Source of the DNA: Bdellovibrionales bacterium
GTDB lineage: Bacteria; Bdellovibrionota; Bdellovibrionia; Bdellovibrionales; UBA1609
DNA: 64,000 nt
NCBI GenBank assembly: GCA_016716765.1
Contig: JADJVA010000004.1
Span: 62,001 to 126,000, forward strand
Reading direction: 5' to 3'
Part shown: piece by piece, positions 16,653-25,842 of the stretch
Numbering within the stretch: the first letter of the stretch is position 1
Layout of the letters: the number at the start of each line of letters is the position of its first letter
Notes under the pieces: generated by a model
Databases searched by the model: none
Told to the model about the DNA's origin: nothing
Seen by the model: the letters and a program-made list of their open reading frames with translations, nothing else
Made by a program: the position numbers and the translations under genes

Positions 16653-17584
16653 GGATCACTGAATTTGCGGCTCTCGCTTCGGCCCGATTCATGGGACGAG
16701 GCAATGAAATGGAAGCGGACCAGGCCGCAGTAGACTCAATGCGTCGTGGATTCGATTCAGTCAATATCAATGGCACAGTTGTGATTGGTGAAGGGGAGAG
16801 AGATGAGGCCCCCATGCTTTTTATCGGAGAGAAGGTTGGCCGCAACACTCCTGAATCGCCAAAAGTTGACATTGCTCTTGACCCTTTGGAAGGGACCACG
16901 ATTTGTGCGAAGGGTGGGGTTGGAGCGATTTCTGTGATTGCGATTGCGGAAAGAGGAAATTTTTTGCACGCGCCGGACACGTATATGGACAAGCTCGCCT
17001 GTGGTCCACAGGCTCGAGGCTCCATTGATTTGAATTTGTCTCCGACCGAAAATATTGAGCGGGTCGCTCGGGCTTTAAGCAAAAACATTGAAGATATGAC
17101 CGTTGTGATTTTGGATCGTCCGCGTCATGAGCAATTGATCAGCGAGGTTCGCAAGACGGGTGCGCGCATTCGTCTCATAGGAGACGGAGACGTGTCTGCC
17201 GGAATTGCCGTTTGTTGGCCGGACTCAGGCATTGATTTGTTGATGGGAGTGGGTGGAGCGCCTGAAGGTGTTATCACAGCTGCGGCCCTTAAATGTATGG
17301 GTGGCGACTTTCAGGGACGTCTGCAATTTCGTAACGAAGAGGAGAAAAAGAGAGCTTTTCGAATGGGAATCAAGGATCTTCATCGTGCCTATGGTCGCGA
17401 TGAATTGGCGCAAGGCGATGTTATGTTGTGTGCGACAGGGGTGACCGATGGCCCCCTGCTTAAAGGAGTGCGCTACTACTCTAATAAGAAAGCCTCGACA
17501 CATTCAATTGTGATGAGATCGGCAACGGGAACAACCCGGAGGATCGAAGCTGATCATGATTTTAGCATCAAACCTCTTTGGTAG
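16622..17584 (+). CDS. glpX: Fructose-1,6-bisphosphatase class II
   Basis: 320 residues, close to the usual 320-335. Hydrolyses fructose-1,6-bisphosphate to fructose-6-phosphate in gluconeogenesis (some members also act on sedoheptulose bisphosphate). Metal and substrate motifs are present: GEGERDEAPMLFIGE near residue 58, DIALDPLEGTTICAKG near 82-97 (D-P-L/I-E-G-T), and GGAPEGVITAAALKCMGGDFQGRL near 206. The N-terminus DRNLALEFVRITEFAALASARFMGRG is typical. Start ATG 16622 overlaps the thioesterase frame. Confidence 0.95.
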   Translation: MDRNLALEFVRITEFAALASARFMGRGNEMEADQAAVDSMRRGFDSVNINGTVVIGEGERDEAPMLFIGEKVGRNTPESPKVDIALDPLEGTTICAKGGVGAISVIAIAERGNFLHAPDTYMDKLACGPQARGSIDLNLSPTENIERVARALSKNIEDMTVVILDRPRHEQLISEVRKTGARIRLIGDGDVSAGIAVCWPDSGIDLLMGVGGAPEGVITAAALKCMGGDFQGRLQFRNEEEKKRAFRMGIKDLHRAYGRDELAQGDVMLCATGVTDGPLLKGVRYYSNKKASTHSIVMRSATGTTRRIEADHDFSIKPLW

Positions 17585-17596
17585 ACGGGAAGAGAA

Positions 17597-17893
17597 ATGG
17601 CATTACTTAAACTCATTTGCTTTGAGTGCGGCAAATCATCTGAATTTGTAGAGTCAGTTGGCATTCGAGATGAGTGTGAGCATTGTCATTCTGATGCACA
17701 TTGCTGTAAAAATTGTCAGTTTTATGATTCGAAAGTTTACAATGAGTGCCGAGAGACTTCAGCAGAAGTCGTGTTGGAGAAAAAGCGGGCAAACTTTTGT
17801 GATTATTTTCAGGTGGGCCACGGAACCGGAGCTTCTTCGGTTAAAAAAGAAGATCTTCGTGCTGCTGCTGAGGCTTTGTTTAAAAAGCGATAG
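17597..17893 (+). CDS. Small Cys-rich (zinc-ribbon-like) protein
   Basis: 98 residues with nine Cys, mostly in pairs: CFECG, then CEHCHSDAHCCKNCQFYDS, followed by single Cys in NECRET and NFCDYF. Paired CxxC motifs suggest one or two zinc sites. The C-terminal tail carries Lys/Glu-rich helix. Twelve nt separate it from glpX and 15 nt from the radical SAM gene, so it belongs to that run of genes. I do not recognise a named family; a conserved cytosolic metal-binding protein is the likely description. Confidence 0.75.
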   Translation: MALLKLICFECGKSSEFVESVGIRDECEHCHSDAHCCKNCQFYDSKVYNECRETSAEVVLEKKRANFCDYFQVGHGTGASSVKKEDLRAAAEALFKKR

Positions 17894-17908
17894 GGAACTG
17901 ATCCCCAT

Positions 17909-19477
17909 GTGGTGCAGGTGACAATTCCAATTCTTTTGTGTGCAGTGAATGCCACGTATCAATATCCCTCTTTCGGTCTCCGTTATCTGTGGGCCAATAT
18001 GGGCGACCTGAATTCTCAGACCGGACTCAGAGAGTTTACGTTGAAACAGGATCCGGATCTCATAGTTGAAGAGATCTTGGCATGTAGCCCCAAGATTGTG
18101 GGAATTGGCGCTTATATTTGGAACATCGAACGGGTGGAGTATATCGCAGAAAAAATAAAGGAGTATTCACCAGAAATTCACTTGGTTGTTGGCGGACCGG
18201 AAGTCAGTCATGAACTCGAGGGACAAAAAATCTGTGAGTGGGCAGATGTGGTGATACAGGGCGAGGCAGATCTCCTCTTTTCTCAACACTGTCGAAATGT
18301 TTTTTCTGGCTCTTGGAAGTCAGCTTCAAAGCCACAGGTCATCACGGGGCCCTTGCCGGAATTGGCAGAACTCTGCTTGCCTTATCACCTTTATACTGAA
18401 GAGGATCTGAAGTTTCGCCACGTTTGTGTCGAGGTTTCGCGCGGATGTCCGTTTAAGTGCCAATACTGTCTTTCGTCTCTTGATAAGAGCGTTCGTCATT
18501 TTGACGTCGAGAAGTTTCTGGCTGAGATGGAAACGCTCTTTTTGCGGGGTGCTCGGCAATTCAAGTTTATTGATAGGACGTTTAATCTTTCTCCGGACCT
18601 TTGCGATCGTGTGCTTAGGTTTTTTCTCGAGAGGATCGATCAAGATCTTTTTTTGCATTTCGAGATGGTTCCTGATCGTCTCCCCCCTAAAGTTCGAGAG
18701 ATCATTTCTCAGTTTCCGAAAGGAGCCCTCCAATTTGAGATAGGCCTGCAAACTTTGAATGAAGAAGTAGCAAAAAGAATCAGTCGGTTTAATATTTGGG
18801 AAAAGGTGGTAGATAACTTTAATTTTTTGACTCAACAAACTCAGGTACATATTCATGCCGATTTGATCCTTGGACTTCCAGGTGAAACTCTCGAATCATT
18901 TGCGAATGGATTTGATCGTTTATTTTCTTTGCGTCCAGACGAAATCCAGTTGGGTATTTTAAAACGTTTGAAAGGGACACCCATTGTTCAGCACAGTCGA
19001 TCGTGGAAGATGACCTATTCAAAAAGCCCTCCCTTTCAGATACTGGAGACGAGTGTGCTGGGGCCGGAGCAAGTAAGAAAAATGGAGCGATTTTCCAAAT
19101 ATTGGGATCGAGTACATAATAGCGGAGACTTTAGACGTTCGATCAAATGGCTGAGTGCTAGCGAGAATTCAGACTCTCCGCCTTCGGTCTTTTGGGAGTT
19201 TTGGAAATGGGTTGAATACGTCGACGATATTTTTCCCTCTCCTTACGGAGTATCTCTCCTTGATCTGACCAGAGCTTTTTTTGACTATCTCACGCAGATA
19301 AGAGGGTTTGATTTCATCGAAGTTCGAAAGGATTTAGCCAAAGACTACTCCTCCGGAGGGAGGCGAGAAATTCCTTCATTTTTGAGGGACGCGGCTTTAT
19401 TTGCTTCTAAACGTCCAGTCGCCCAACGGAGAGTGTCGCTCAAGAAGAGACAAATGAAACGGAAGGAAAATGAGTAG
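17909..19477 (+). CDS. B12-binding domain radical SAM protein
   Basis: 522 residues. The N-terminal 140 residues form a cobalamin-binding-type Rossmann fold (PDLIVEEILACSPKIVGIGAYIWN, HLVVGGPEVSHE, VVIQGEAD). The radical SAM cluster motif CPFKCQYC gives Cys180, Cys184 and Cys187, the [4Fe-4S]/SAM ligands; FEIGLQTLNEEVAKRISR and HADLILGLPGET are usual later strands of the barrel. The C-terminal 130 residues match the DUF4080-like tail seen after this class. The start is GTG 17909. Substrate unknown: such proteins methylate or rearrange lipids, tRNA or natural products. Confidence 0.88.
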   Translation: MVQVTIPILLCAVNATYQYPSFGLRYLWANMGDLNSQTGLREFTLKQDPDLIVEEILACSPKIVGIGAYIWNIERVEYIAEKIKEYSPEIHLVVGGPEVSHELEGQKICEWADVVIQGEADLLFSQHCRNVFSGSWKSASKPQVITGPLPELAELCLPYHLYTEEDLKFRHVCVEVSRGCPFKCQYCLSSLDKSVRHFDVEKFLAEMETLFLRGARQFKFIDRTFNLSPDLCDRVLRFFLERIDQDLFLHFEMVPDRLPPKVREIISQFPKGALQFEIGLQTLNEEVAKRISRFNIWEKVVDNFNFLTQQTQVHIHADLILGLPGETLESFANGFDRLFSLRPDEIQLGILKRLKGTPIVQHSRSWKMTYSKSPPFQILETSVLGPEQVRKMERFSKYWDRVHNSGDFRRSIKWLSASENSDSPPSVFWEFWKWVEYVDDIFPSPYGVSLLDLTRAFFDYLTQIRGFDFIEVRKDLAKDYSSGGRREIPSFLRDAALFASKRPVAQRRVSLKKRQMKRKENE

Positions 19478-19596
19478 AAGTGCGAGTACTTGAGTCCAGT
19501 TTGAACCCCTTCGAGTCAAGGTGATCTTGCCTTCAGTGCCCCTTGGCCGGTTAAACTTAAGCTGAGATAGACTTTTTTTGGAACGGACGTTCTTAC

Positions 19597-20979
19597 ATGA
19601 GTTCGAATCCTACAAAATTTAGCTTTGCTGGATGCTTGGCTGTGCTGGGATTTGGTCTGATTGTTTCGTCAACAGCCACAGCCAACGTCGTGGGCGTGGA
19701 CACTCAAAATTTCAACCCCATCACAGATGGGCTAGACTTTGTCACTGTCCATTCGTCAAAGACTCTTGACCCAGGAGTGGTTAATTTTGGATTTTTTCTC
19801 AACTATGCCGTGAACAGTCTCCCCAATTATGAAGATATCTCCAATCAAAGTCGAACCGATATCGTGGATACACTTTTTTCATCCGATTTGAATTTTGGAG
19901 TCGGTTTGACTCGAATTTGGGATGCTGGATTTAGTTTACCTCAAGTTCATCGGCAAACGGTGGATAGCGAAATCTTCCGGGGACAGTTTGAGACGGCGGG
20001 AATTACAGAGTTGAGGTTTAACACGAAAGTGAGGGTCTTAGGAGATTCTGAGGCCGGAGGAATGGCGATGGCCGCCTCGATGAATTTGAATCGCATAGAA
20101 GACAACCCATTCTCTGGACAAAATCCAAATCCCACATTTAACTATGAACTTATTTGGGATAAAAGCGCTGGCGAGGCGAGCTACAGTTTGAATGTGGGAT
20201 ATCGCTTGCGAAGCCCGGGCGATCCTATTCCTGGGGTGCCTGTGCAGCCTTTCGGGAATCAATATATTGCGTCAGGTGCCATCAGTTACTTAATGTCTAG
20301 TTGGGATACCAAACTGATCGCAGAGATTTTTTCTAGCTTTCCGGCTCAATCTGATGAATTCACGAGCGACCGAGATCTTTCTTCGATGGAACTCTTGGTT
20401 GGAATGAAAATAGACCTTTCACATACATTGGCTTTTCATGCAGGTGGAGGAACGGAGATCAGTCACGGGACAGGTTCTCCCGATTGGCGCATCTACTCGG
20501 GACTCAATTGGAATATCGAACCGTTTTCTTCTGGATCTAAAAGAGGAGGATCAATTGTGCGATCAGAAAATGATAGGGTTGTGGAGGTGTCGGCCGATGA
20601 CGAAGATCCGTTTGAAGGGGATCCTTCAGCATCAAAGGAGACTTTTATCGGACGAGGGGTTTTGTTTGCGTTTAATTCCGATGAGGCGAGCGAGGACTTA
20701 ATAAAAATATTAACTCCCATGGTTGAATATCTCAAACGCCCTCCGGGGTTTAAACAGTTGATTATCGAGGGTCACACTGACTCTGTGGGAGGAGCTCCCT
20801 ATAATCTTGAGCTGAGTAAGAGGCGCGCAGCGAGAGTGAAAAAGTCCCTCGTAAGTCTCGGTTTGCCTTCGGCGAAAATAAAATCCTCAGGATTCGGTGA
20901 GGAAAAGCCAATTGCTCCCAATACAAACTATCAGGGGCGATCTCGCAACCGGCGAGTTGAATTTAAAGTCTATCGGTAG
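19597..20979 (+). CDS. Outer-membrane barrel protein with C-terminal OmpA domain
   Basis: 460 residues. A signal peptide (FAGCLAVLGFGLIVSSTATA) is followed by about 280 residues of alternating beta-strand sequence typical of a transmembrane barrel. The OmpA/MotB peptidoglycan-binding domain occupies residues about 345-460: FAFNSDEASEDL, then IIEGHTDSVGGAPYNLELSKRRAARVKKSL, and GRSRNRRVEFKV, with the conserved Asp and Arg that bind diaminopimelate. It should tether the outer membrane to peptidoglycan. A long palindromic repeat starts 10 nt after its stop. Confidence 0.85.
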   Translation: MSSNPTKFSFAGCLAVLGFGLIVSSTATANVVGVDTQNFNPITDGLDFVTVHSSKTLDPGVVNFGFFLNYAVNSLPNYEDISNQSRTDIVDTLFSSDLNFGVGLTRIWDAGFSLPQVHRQTVDSEIFRGQFETAGITELRFNTKVRVLGDSEAGGMAMAASMNLNRIEDNPFSGQNPNPTFNYELIWDKSAGEASYSLNVGYRLRSPGDPIPGVPVQPFGNQYIASGAISYLMSSWDTKLIAEIFSSFPAQSDEFTSDRDLSSMELLVGMKIDLSHTLAFHAGGGTEISHGTGSPDWRIYSGLNWNIEPFSSGSKRGGSIVRSENDRVVEVSADDEDPFEGDPSASKETFIGRGVLFAFNSDEASEDLIKILTPMVEYLKRPPGFKQLIIEGHTDSVGGAPYNLELSKRRAARVKKSLVSLGLPSAKIKSSGFGEEKPIAPNTNYQGRSRNRRVEFKVYR

Positions 20980-20989
20980 ATTTTATAAC

Positions 20990-21199
20990 CTGGCCCACTT
21001 GATTTTTGTTCCAAACTCCAAGGGTGCCTTTCTGAATCAAATCTCAAGAGTCCAGGATCTTCAAACATGCGTCCGGCAGCAGCGCTCCCTTTGTGAGCAC
21101 TGCACCAAGCCGAACTCGATCCTGAACCCCTGAGATCTGCTTCAGCCAGCTCCCCGTGTCTTTTGGACACAACAGAATCACCGAAGGCTTGCGGGCCAG
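20990..21199 (+). repeat. Long palindromic repeat, copy A
   Basis: 210-bp imperfect palindrome from CTGGCCC to GGGCCAG, starting 10 nt after the stop of the OmpA-domain gene. It shares the invariant interior (CATGCGTCCGGCAGCAGC and GAGCACTGCACCAAGCCG) with four other copies in the window. It is followed by a further 45 nt (TATTAAAATCGAGATCTT...) shared with copies B, C1 and C2 but not with D. Copy B lies 313 bp away in inverted orientation. Confidence 0.92.
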
Positions 21200-21300
21200 C
21201 CGCTGTATTAAAATCGAGATCTTTCTTCTCGAAGCTTTCACTGTGAGATTATCTGGTGATTAAATACTGGCCCACGATGATGTTGGTGAAAGGGGCATAA

Positions 21301-21489
21301 ACCCCTTTCGGTGACCGTGATCGTGAATCGCGCCGACCGACAGATTTTGGATTTGATTCTTTGTTTTCTCTGAATCACACCTACGCCACGCTCAGAGCTA
21401 ATATCAATCGCCACATCCGCAAAACCTGGTGTACAACGAAGGATCCCAAAAGGCTTAAGGATCATATTGAACTATATCTCGAGAAGTAA
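21301..21489 (+). pseudogene. Possible transposase C-terminal remnant between inverted repeats
   Basis: An open frame of 62 codons with no start ends at TAA 21487-21489. Its tail reads HTYATLRANINRHIRKTWCTT and then KDPKRLKDHIELYLEK. The pattern T-L-R-x-x-x-x-R-x-x-R-K-T-x-x-x-(S/T)-K followed by a helix resembles the C-terminus of IS1-type transposases; this is an impression from memory, not a match. No other part of a transposase is present. It lies in the 312-bp space between palindromic repeats A and B, so it may be the relic of the enzyme that moved that repeat pair. Confidence 0.35.
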
Positions 21490-21511
21490 GATCTCGATTT
21501 TAATACAGCGG

Positions 21512-21721
21512 CTGGCCCGCAAGCCTTCGGTGATTCTGTTGTGTCCAAAAGACACGGGGTGCCTGGCTGAAGCAGATCTCAGGGGTTCAGGATCGAGTTC
21601 GGCTTGGTGCAGTGCTCACAAAGGAGCGCTGCTGCCGGACGCATGTTTGAAGATCCTGGACTCTTGAGATTTGATTCAGAAAGGCACCCTTGGAGTTTGG
21701 AACAACAATCATGCGGGCCAG
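21512..21721 (-). repeat. Long palindromic repeat, copy B (inverted)
   Basis: Reverse-orientation copy of the 210-bp palindrome, from CTGGCCC at 21512 to GGGCCAG at 21721. On the minus strand it starts 13 nt after the stop of the VWA lipoprotein gene, so it has the same orientation relative to its gene as copy A. Together A and B make a 732-bp inverted pair between two convergent genes. Confidence 0.92.
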
Positions 21722-21734
21722 TTCAAAATCAATC

Positions 21735-23846
21735 TCAAAGATCCCCACCGCGAGTCGAGTCGCCATTATCCCATGCCGGGCGGTTGGGAAGAGGATTAGC
21801 AGGAGCAGCTTCCTTCCTTGATCCTGGAGAGACCGCTGCGGCACTTGGAGTTGTTTCTGCCTTTTTTGGGGGCGGAGATCCACGATGAACAATAGGGGCC
21901 GCTCCAGGTCTTGGTGGAGGAGATTGAGGCGGTGGTGGGCCGCTGTCAGTTAGATCTGCAGTGTCGGGAGGGTATGAATCACCGGAGCCTGGAGTTTCGA
22001 TAGGCAGTTGGCTGTCTGGCTGTTCAACGGGCAAATGGTCGATGGGACTGCCGCTGTCTGGAGATGGTGGTGGTAGGGCTTGTGTCCCATTGTCAGCGGG
22101 GGGCCGACTAGGCGAGCCACCAGGAGAGCCGGATCCGCTCTGTGCATCAACAACTTGGTAGGACACTGTGATCGTATCATCCGGCTGAGGCTCATAGTTG
22201 ATATGGACCTCATGAGTGCTTTCGTTAAATTGGGTAGCTGTTGGAGCCAAATCAAATACCTCACCTGAACTTCGTTGAATTGTGACTTTCATTCGCGTAT
22301 AAGTTCCGCCATCGTTTCTTGATTGAGTTGCAACACTTTCATTCAAAGGCAACTGAAATACGCTGTTAAATCTCATTGTGTGGCTAGCCAATTTGCCGAC
22401 GAAAGCCATTGCTTTGTTATAAGTCCCATTGGCGAGCTCGGCTGGAGCACCTCCTGCTAATTTCATCAGGTCGAGGTATCCGCGCCCAATTTCGTTCTCA
22501 TCATAATAGCGATCTGTACCGTTCTGCATTTGCTTGTTGTGGGGGACAAGTGCTTCGTTAACATAGACAATTCCCGAGACGTTAAACTTTGCATTTTGCT
22601 TTTGCTTTCTCAGGGCATCATAGACGGCTTTTTCAGGGTTATCGCCCAATTCGCCACAAAATTGATCGAAGGCTTTGGCTTCTACCGGGTCAAAGCCTGG
22701 AATGCCAAAGAGCTCGACTGCCTTGGCGTTTTTATGGACCTTTTCATCATACTTAGGCACCTCACCATTTTTGTAGTGGTGGCAGATGTCGTTTTCATCA
22801 GCGATAAAGAGAACCATCAAAACAGCATCTTCACGCATGAATTGGTCTCTGGCCTTTAGATCCAGTAGTTGGTCGCTTTCCAAAAATCGCTTGAGACTAA
22901 GGAGACCCATTTCTCCGGCATCAAATCCTTTTTCTCCAGGCATTGATTTCATCTTGTACTGAAGTGCTCCAGTGATTTCGTCTATGTCCATGCGACCTTG
23001 ACCCATGTTTCCCAGAACGAGCGGATCTTTCGCGTCAGCAGAAAACAATCTTCCTGAAAGGGCACTGTTTGGACTGTGGGCTGCGAGAGCCGCGATTTTA
23101 TAGTTCACTTGATCGGCCCCTTCACGGGCGCCGGGGAGCTGCTTAATCAGTTCCGGAATTTGGGAAACAATTGAGAGTCGCTCATAGAGAATGGAATCGG
23201 ACGTGTCCACGACAAAAAGTATATCAACTCGATTGGTGGGCGGACGCGAGGGCTGATGAAAAACTTTTTGTCGGTCAGAGAACTGCGGAGGTTCTCCTCT
23301 TTCGACTGGCTCAGGGAGGGGAGCGGGTGGAGGTGGCGGAGCTGGAGTGCAAGGTGGCTTTGGGTCTTCACAAGGGGGGGATGGTGGTAATACGGGAGGC
23401 GGTGGTGGCGGTGGCAGAGGTGTGCAGTCAGGTCGAGAGCATGTTTGTAGCAGCTGCCCATCATAGCGGACAAATCTTTGGCGGCCCTCGACAACAGTTT
23501 GAGGCTGGGTGAATTGCTGAATCACTTCAGGAGTGGGTGGCGGCGGATTGAATCCTTCTTTGGGCTCCTGCTCGTCATAGAAATCTTCATCGTTGTCATC
23601 TGGCGATGTGTGACGCGGCCTCGCGATTTGCTGAACGTGTTGGGTATAGGCTGATTGAGGGGAGTTGGGTATTACAGGAGGACTGGTGGGTCGGGAGGAG
23701 TCCTGGTCCGGTTGAAGTTGTCGATCTCTGGTTTGCCCTTCCTTCTTGAATTTCGATTTCTGACAGGCAGGAAGAGCCAAAATGGCTACCCCAAAGATGA
23801 GAATCAAAATTATTCGCACGTAATTTCTCGATTCACGCGGTCCCAT
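21735..23846 (-). CDS. VWA-domain lipoprotein, proline-rich
   Basis: 703 residues. The N-terminus has a lipoprotein signal (IILILIFGVAILALPAC, with the lipidated Cys near 28). Two Pro-rich linkers (residues about 115-190 and 545-703) frame a von Willebrand A domain beginning VDILFVVDTSDSILYERL, whose D-x-S-x-S is the MIDAS metal site (here D-T-S-D-S). Later VLMVLFIADENDICHH supplies another acidic loop of the fold. Such proteins bind ligands at the cell surface. The Pro-rich spacers probably span the periplasm or expose the domain outside. Start ATG 23846. Confidence 0.82.
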   Translation of the reverse strand: MGPRESRNYVRIILILIFGVAILALPACQKSKFKKEGQTRDRQLQPDQDSSRPTSPPVIPNSPQSAYTQHVQQIARPRHTSPDDNDEDFYDEQEPKEGFNPPPPTPEVIQQFTQPQTVVEGRQRFVRYDGQLLQTCSRPDCTPLPPPPPPPVLPPSPPCEDPKPPCTPAPPPPPAPLPEPVERGEPPQFSDRQKVFHQPSRPPTNRVDILFVVDTSDSILYERLSIVSQIPELIKQLPGAREGADQVNYKIAALAAHSPNSALSGRLFSADAKDPLVLGNMGQGRMDIDEITGALQYKMKSMPGEKGFDAGEMGLLSLKRFLESDQLLDLKARDQFMREDAVLMVLFIADENDICHHYKNGEVPKYDEKVHKNAKAVELFGIPGFDPVEAKAFDQFCGELGDNPEKAVYDALRKQKQNAKFNVSGIVYVNEALVPHNKQMQNGTDRYYDENEIGRGYLDLMKLAGGAPAELANGTYNKAMAFVGKLASHTMRFNSVFQLPLNESVATQSRNDGGTYTRMKVTIQRSSGEVFDLAPTATQFNESTHEVHINYEPQPDDTITVSYQVVDAQSGSGSPGGSPSRPPADNGTQALPPPSPDSGSPIDHLPVEQPDSQLPIETPGSGDSYPPDTADLTDSGPPPPQSPPPRPGAAPIVHRGSPPPKKAETTPSAAAVSPGSRKEAAPANPLPNRPAWDNGDSTRGGDL

Positions 23847-24214
23847 GGGCCGTCTCCTTCTTCAAGTCAACTTCATCATTTTATCCCAGGATATAAGGGC
23901 AGATACACCCTCCTCTGGGGACATGGTTTGTAATTATTGCAAGCCGTGGCCCAAGAGGAAGAGGAAATTGATTTATAAAAAGTATAGTAATAACAGGTAG
24001 TTGAGATAGTGCCCTCAAAAGATTGCGAAATTGGAGATGTCCAGGACTGAGACGATGGGACGAGAAAAGTCACTGGAGAAGTTAATTTTTGGGGAGGATT
24101 GCAGGGTCTGGCTGCCCGGGTCCTTTCGAAGAGGACGGCATGCTAATCCTTGCTCTTGGTTCCTGAGGTTCTTATTCTGAAGGGGGTGAATTTTGAAGGA
24201 AGGGGAACAGGAGA
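23847..24214. other. Intergenic region between divergent genes
   Basis: About 370 nt between the divergent VWA lipoprotein and the exported-protein gene at 24215. It must hold promoters for both, though none is clear enough to name. A 65-codon minus-strand frame (24073-23876) ends in a Cys/Tyr-rich tail, but it has no RBS and no known family, so it is not called as a gene. Confidence 0.4.
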
Positions 24215-24664
24215 ATGCGCGAGAAAAAAATGAGGTGGGTGGGATCTTTGGCATTGGCAGCGGCGCTATTGGGGAGTCAAGAAAGTGGGGCGGAGACGGT
24301 TTTTATCCCGAAGGCCTTGCCAAGCCAGGCCATTTTGAAGGCAAATGTTCAGCAAGCAGAACCTAGAAGTGATAGCTGCTCGACGCTCCAAGCTCGACTG
24401 AGGCAATTGGCAGATTTAAGCGCACAAAATGGGGAGGATATTTATAAGTATCTTGCCGACCTGGGGGAGATCATGGGCGTTTGGTATCATGACCTGGAAC
24501 CACTTGAAGGAAACAATGTTTTTATCCAAAAGGGATCTTTTGCTCCCATTCACAATACGTCGGTCAATGTGACGGTTAGTTCTCAGATCGTGAAAAGGAA
24601 TTCTGATGAGCTGGTTGCTGCATTAAAAGAAGTTGAACAGGAACTTTCTCGATGCCTGAAGTGA
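24215..24664 (+). CDS. Small exported protein of unknown function
   Basis: 149 residues with a signal peptide (RWVGSLALAAALLGSQESGAE). The mature protein has two Cys, near residues 54 and 148, that could form a disulfide, and a heptad-like helix ARLRQLADLSAQNGEDIYKYLADLGEIMGVW. The C-terminus (RNSDELVAALKEVEQELSRCLK) is helical. Start ATG 24215 follows AGGAGA closely; the second ATG at 24230 is also possible. It lies 89 nt before the SRPBCC gene. Not recognised. Confidence 0.65.
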   Translation: MREKKMRWVGSLALAAALLGSQESGAETVFIPKALPSQAILKANVQQAEPRSDSCSTLQARLRQLADLSAQNGEDIYKYLADLGEIMGVWYHDLEPLEGNNVFIQKGSFAPIHNTSVNVTVSSQIVKRNSDELVAALKEVEQELSRCLK

Positions 24665-24753
24665 GGTGATCCGGCTTAAATAGGATTGTATCCACGCTTG
24701 TCAGTGAGCTGAAACCCCGCTATTGTTTTCGAAATCTGTAAAAAGGGGATCAC

Positions 24754-25185
24754 ATGGCTGGCGCTGAAACAACAGAGCTTTTTGATTGTACTCCGGCTCA
24801 ATTTTTTGCAATCATCTCAGACTATCCCAATTACAATAAATTTCTTTCAGAGGTCACCAAGTGTGAGGTTGTCGAAACTGATGGGAATCGAAAATTGGTT
24901 GAATTTCATGTTTATATGATCAAGAACTTCTCCTATCGGCTATGGATTACCGAAGATCCTAAGAAGGGGATCAGTTGGACTTTCGATTCAGGTGATCTAT
25001 TTAAGGAATCAAATGGCTTCTGGAAAATTGAGGAGGCTTCTGGTAAGACCCGGGCGACCTACGGCGTTGAGGCTAAGTTTAAGTTGTTTGTTCCGGGGCC
25101 AATCGCAAAAGCACTGGTCAATGTCAATCTTCCGAATATGATGAGTTCATATAAAAAGCGAGTGAGTGAGCTATATGGCAAATAA
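24754..25185 (+). CDS. SRPBCC (START/COQ10-like) family protein
   Basis: 143 residues with the COQ10/RatA-type START fold: the N-terminal strand TTELFDCTPAQFFAIISDYPNYNKFL with the conserved D-Y-P-x-Y, then a run of strands (VEFHVYMIKNFSYRLWITEDP, ISWTFDSGDLFKESNGFWKIEE) and the C-terminal helix MMSSYKKRVSELYGK. The fold makes a hydrophobic pocket for lipids or quinones; members are coenzyme Q chaperones or cyclase-like proteins. RBS AAAAGGGGA precedes ATG 24754. It overlaps the next gene by 11 nt. Confidence 0.82.
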   Translation: MAGAETTELFDCTPAQFFAIISDYPNYNKFLSEVTKCEVVETDGNRKLVEFHVYMIKNFSYRLWITEDPKKGISWTFDSGDLFKESNGFWKIEEASGKTRATYGVEAKFKLFVPGPIAKALVNVNLPNMMSSYKKRVSELYGK

Positions 25186-25732
25186 GACAAAAAATAAGCA
25201 AAGAGAGCACGAAGGCTTCAAGACAAATGAGGGGTCTGGGGATGTTTCATCTGAGAGTGAAACCATCAGAGGACAAGAGACCGAAGATGACACTGGCTCC
25301 CTTGATAGGGAGGAAGGCTCTCTTTACGAATCCCACGCTTATGAAGAGAGAGCTGGGACTGGGAGCGAAGGAAAAAGTGGCGCAGCACATGCGGGAGAGA
25401 GAGAAGGCAAAGAGAATGAGACTCGGTCTGGCGGTCTTGGAGATGCTCTCAAAAAGTTAGTCTCTGCGGGAATAGGCGCCGCCTTTATGACGGAAGAGAG
25501 CATACGCACCTATTTGAACGAAGTGCGTCTCCCCAAGGAAGTCCTGAATATGATTGTTCAGGGGGCCGGAAAAAGCAAAGAAGAATTGCTGAACCGAGTT
25601 GGAAATGAAGTGGTTAAGATCATCAGCAAAATTGATTTTGTGACTGAAGCTTCGCGTTTTGTTGAGGAACACAAATTCAGGGTGAGTGCAGAAGTTGAGG
25701 TCATTAAAAAAGATAAATCCGGCGAGAAATAG
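25175..25732 (+). CDS. Acidic low-complexity protein with a conserved C-terminal helix
   Basis: 185 residues from ATG 25175, which lies inside the end of the SRPBCC gene and is preferred over the 25166 start for its position. The first 85 residues are Glu, Ser and Gly rich and probably disordered. The C-terminal 100 residues (LKKLVSAGIGAAFMTEESIRTYLNEVRLPKEVLNMIVQGAGKSKEELLNRVGNEVVKIISKID) look helical. This resembles phasin-like or membrane-surface helices, but no family is certain. Translation is coupled to the SRPBCC gene, which suggests a shared role. Confidence 0.65.
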   Translation: MANKTKNKQREHEGFKTNEGSGDVSSESETIRGQETEDDTGSLDREEGSLYESHAYEERAGTGSEGKSGAAHAGEREGKENETRSGGLGDALKKLVSAGIGAAFMTEESIRTYLNEVRLPKEVLNMIVQGAGKSKEELLNRVGNEVVKIISKIDFVTEASRFVEEHKFRVSAEVEVIKKDKSGEK

Positions 25733-25842
25733 AGTCGGTGACAGCATCAAAAGCTTCTCGGATATGATTAGGTGGTAGTACCTGATTAATCAGATCCACA
25801 ACTGGACTTTGGTTTTCTCAAGAGAGCGTCGATGAGTGAGAC

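Noticed and set aside
21238..21465. 75-codon minus-strand frame between repeats A and B
   Set aside because: It opposes the more transposase-like plus-strand frame, has no RBS and shows no family features.
23876..24073. 65-codon minus-strand frame with Cys/Tyr-rich tail
   Set aside because: No RBS or start context and no family; could be a gene fragment but not supportable.
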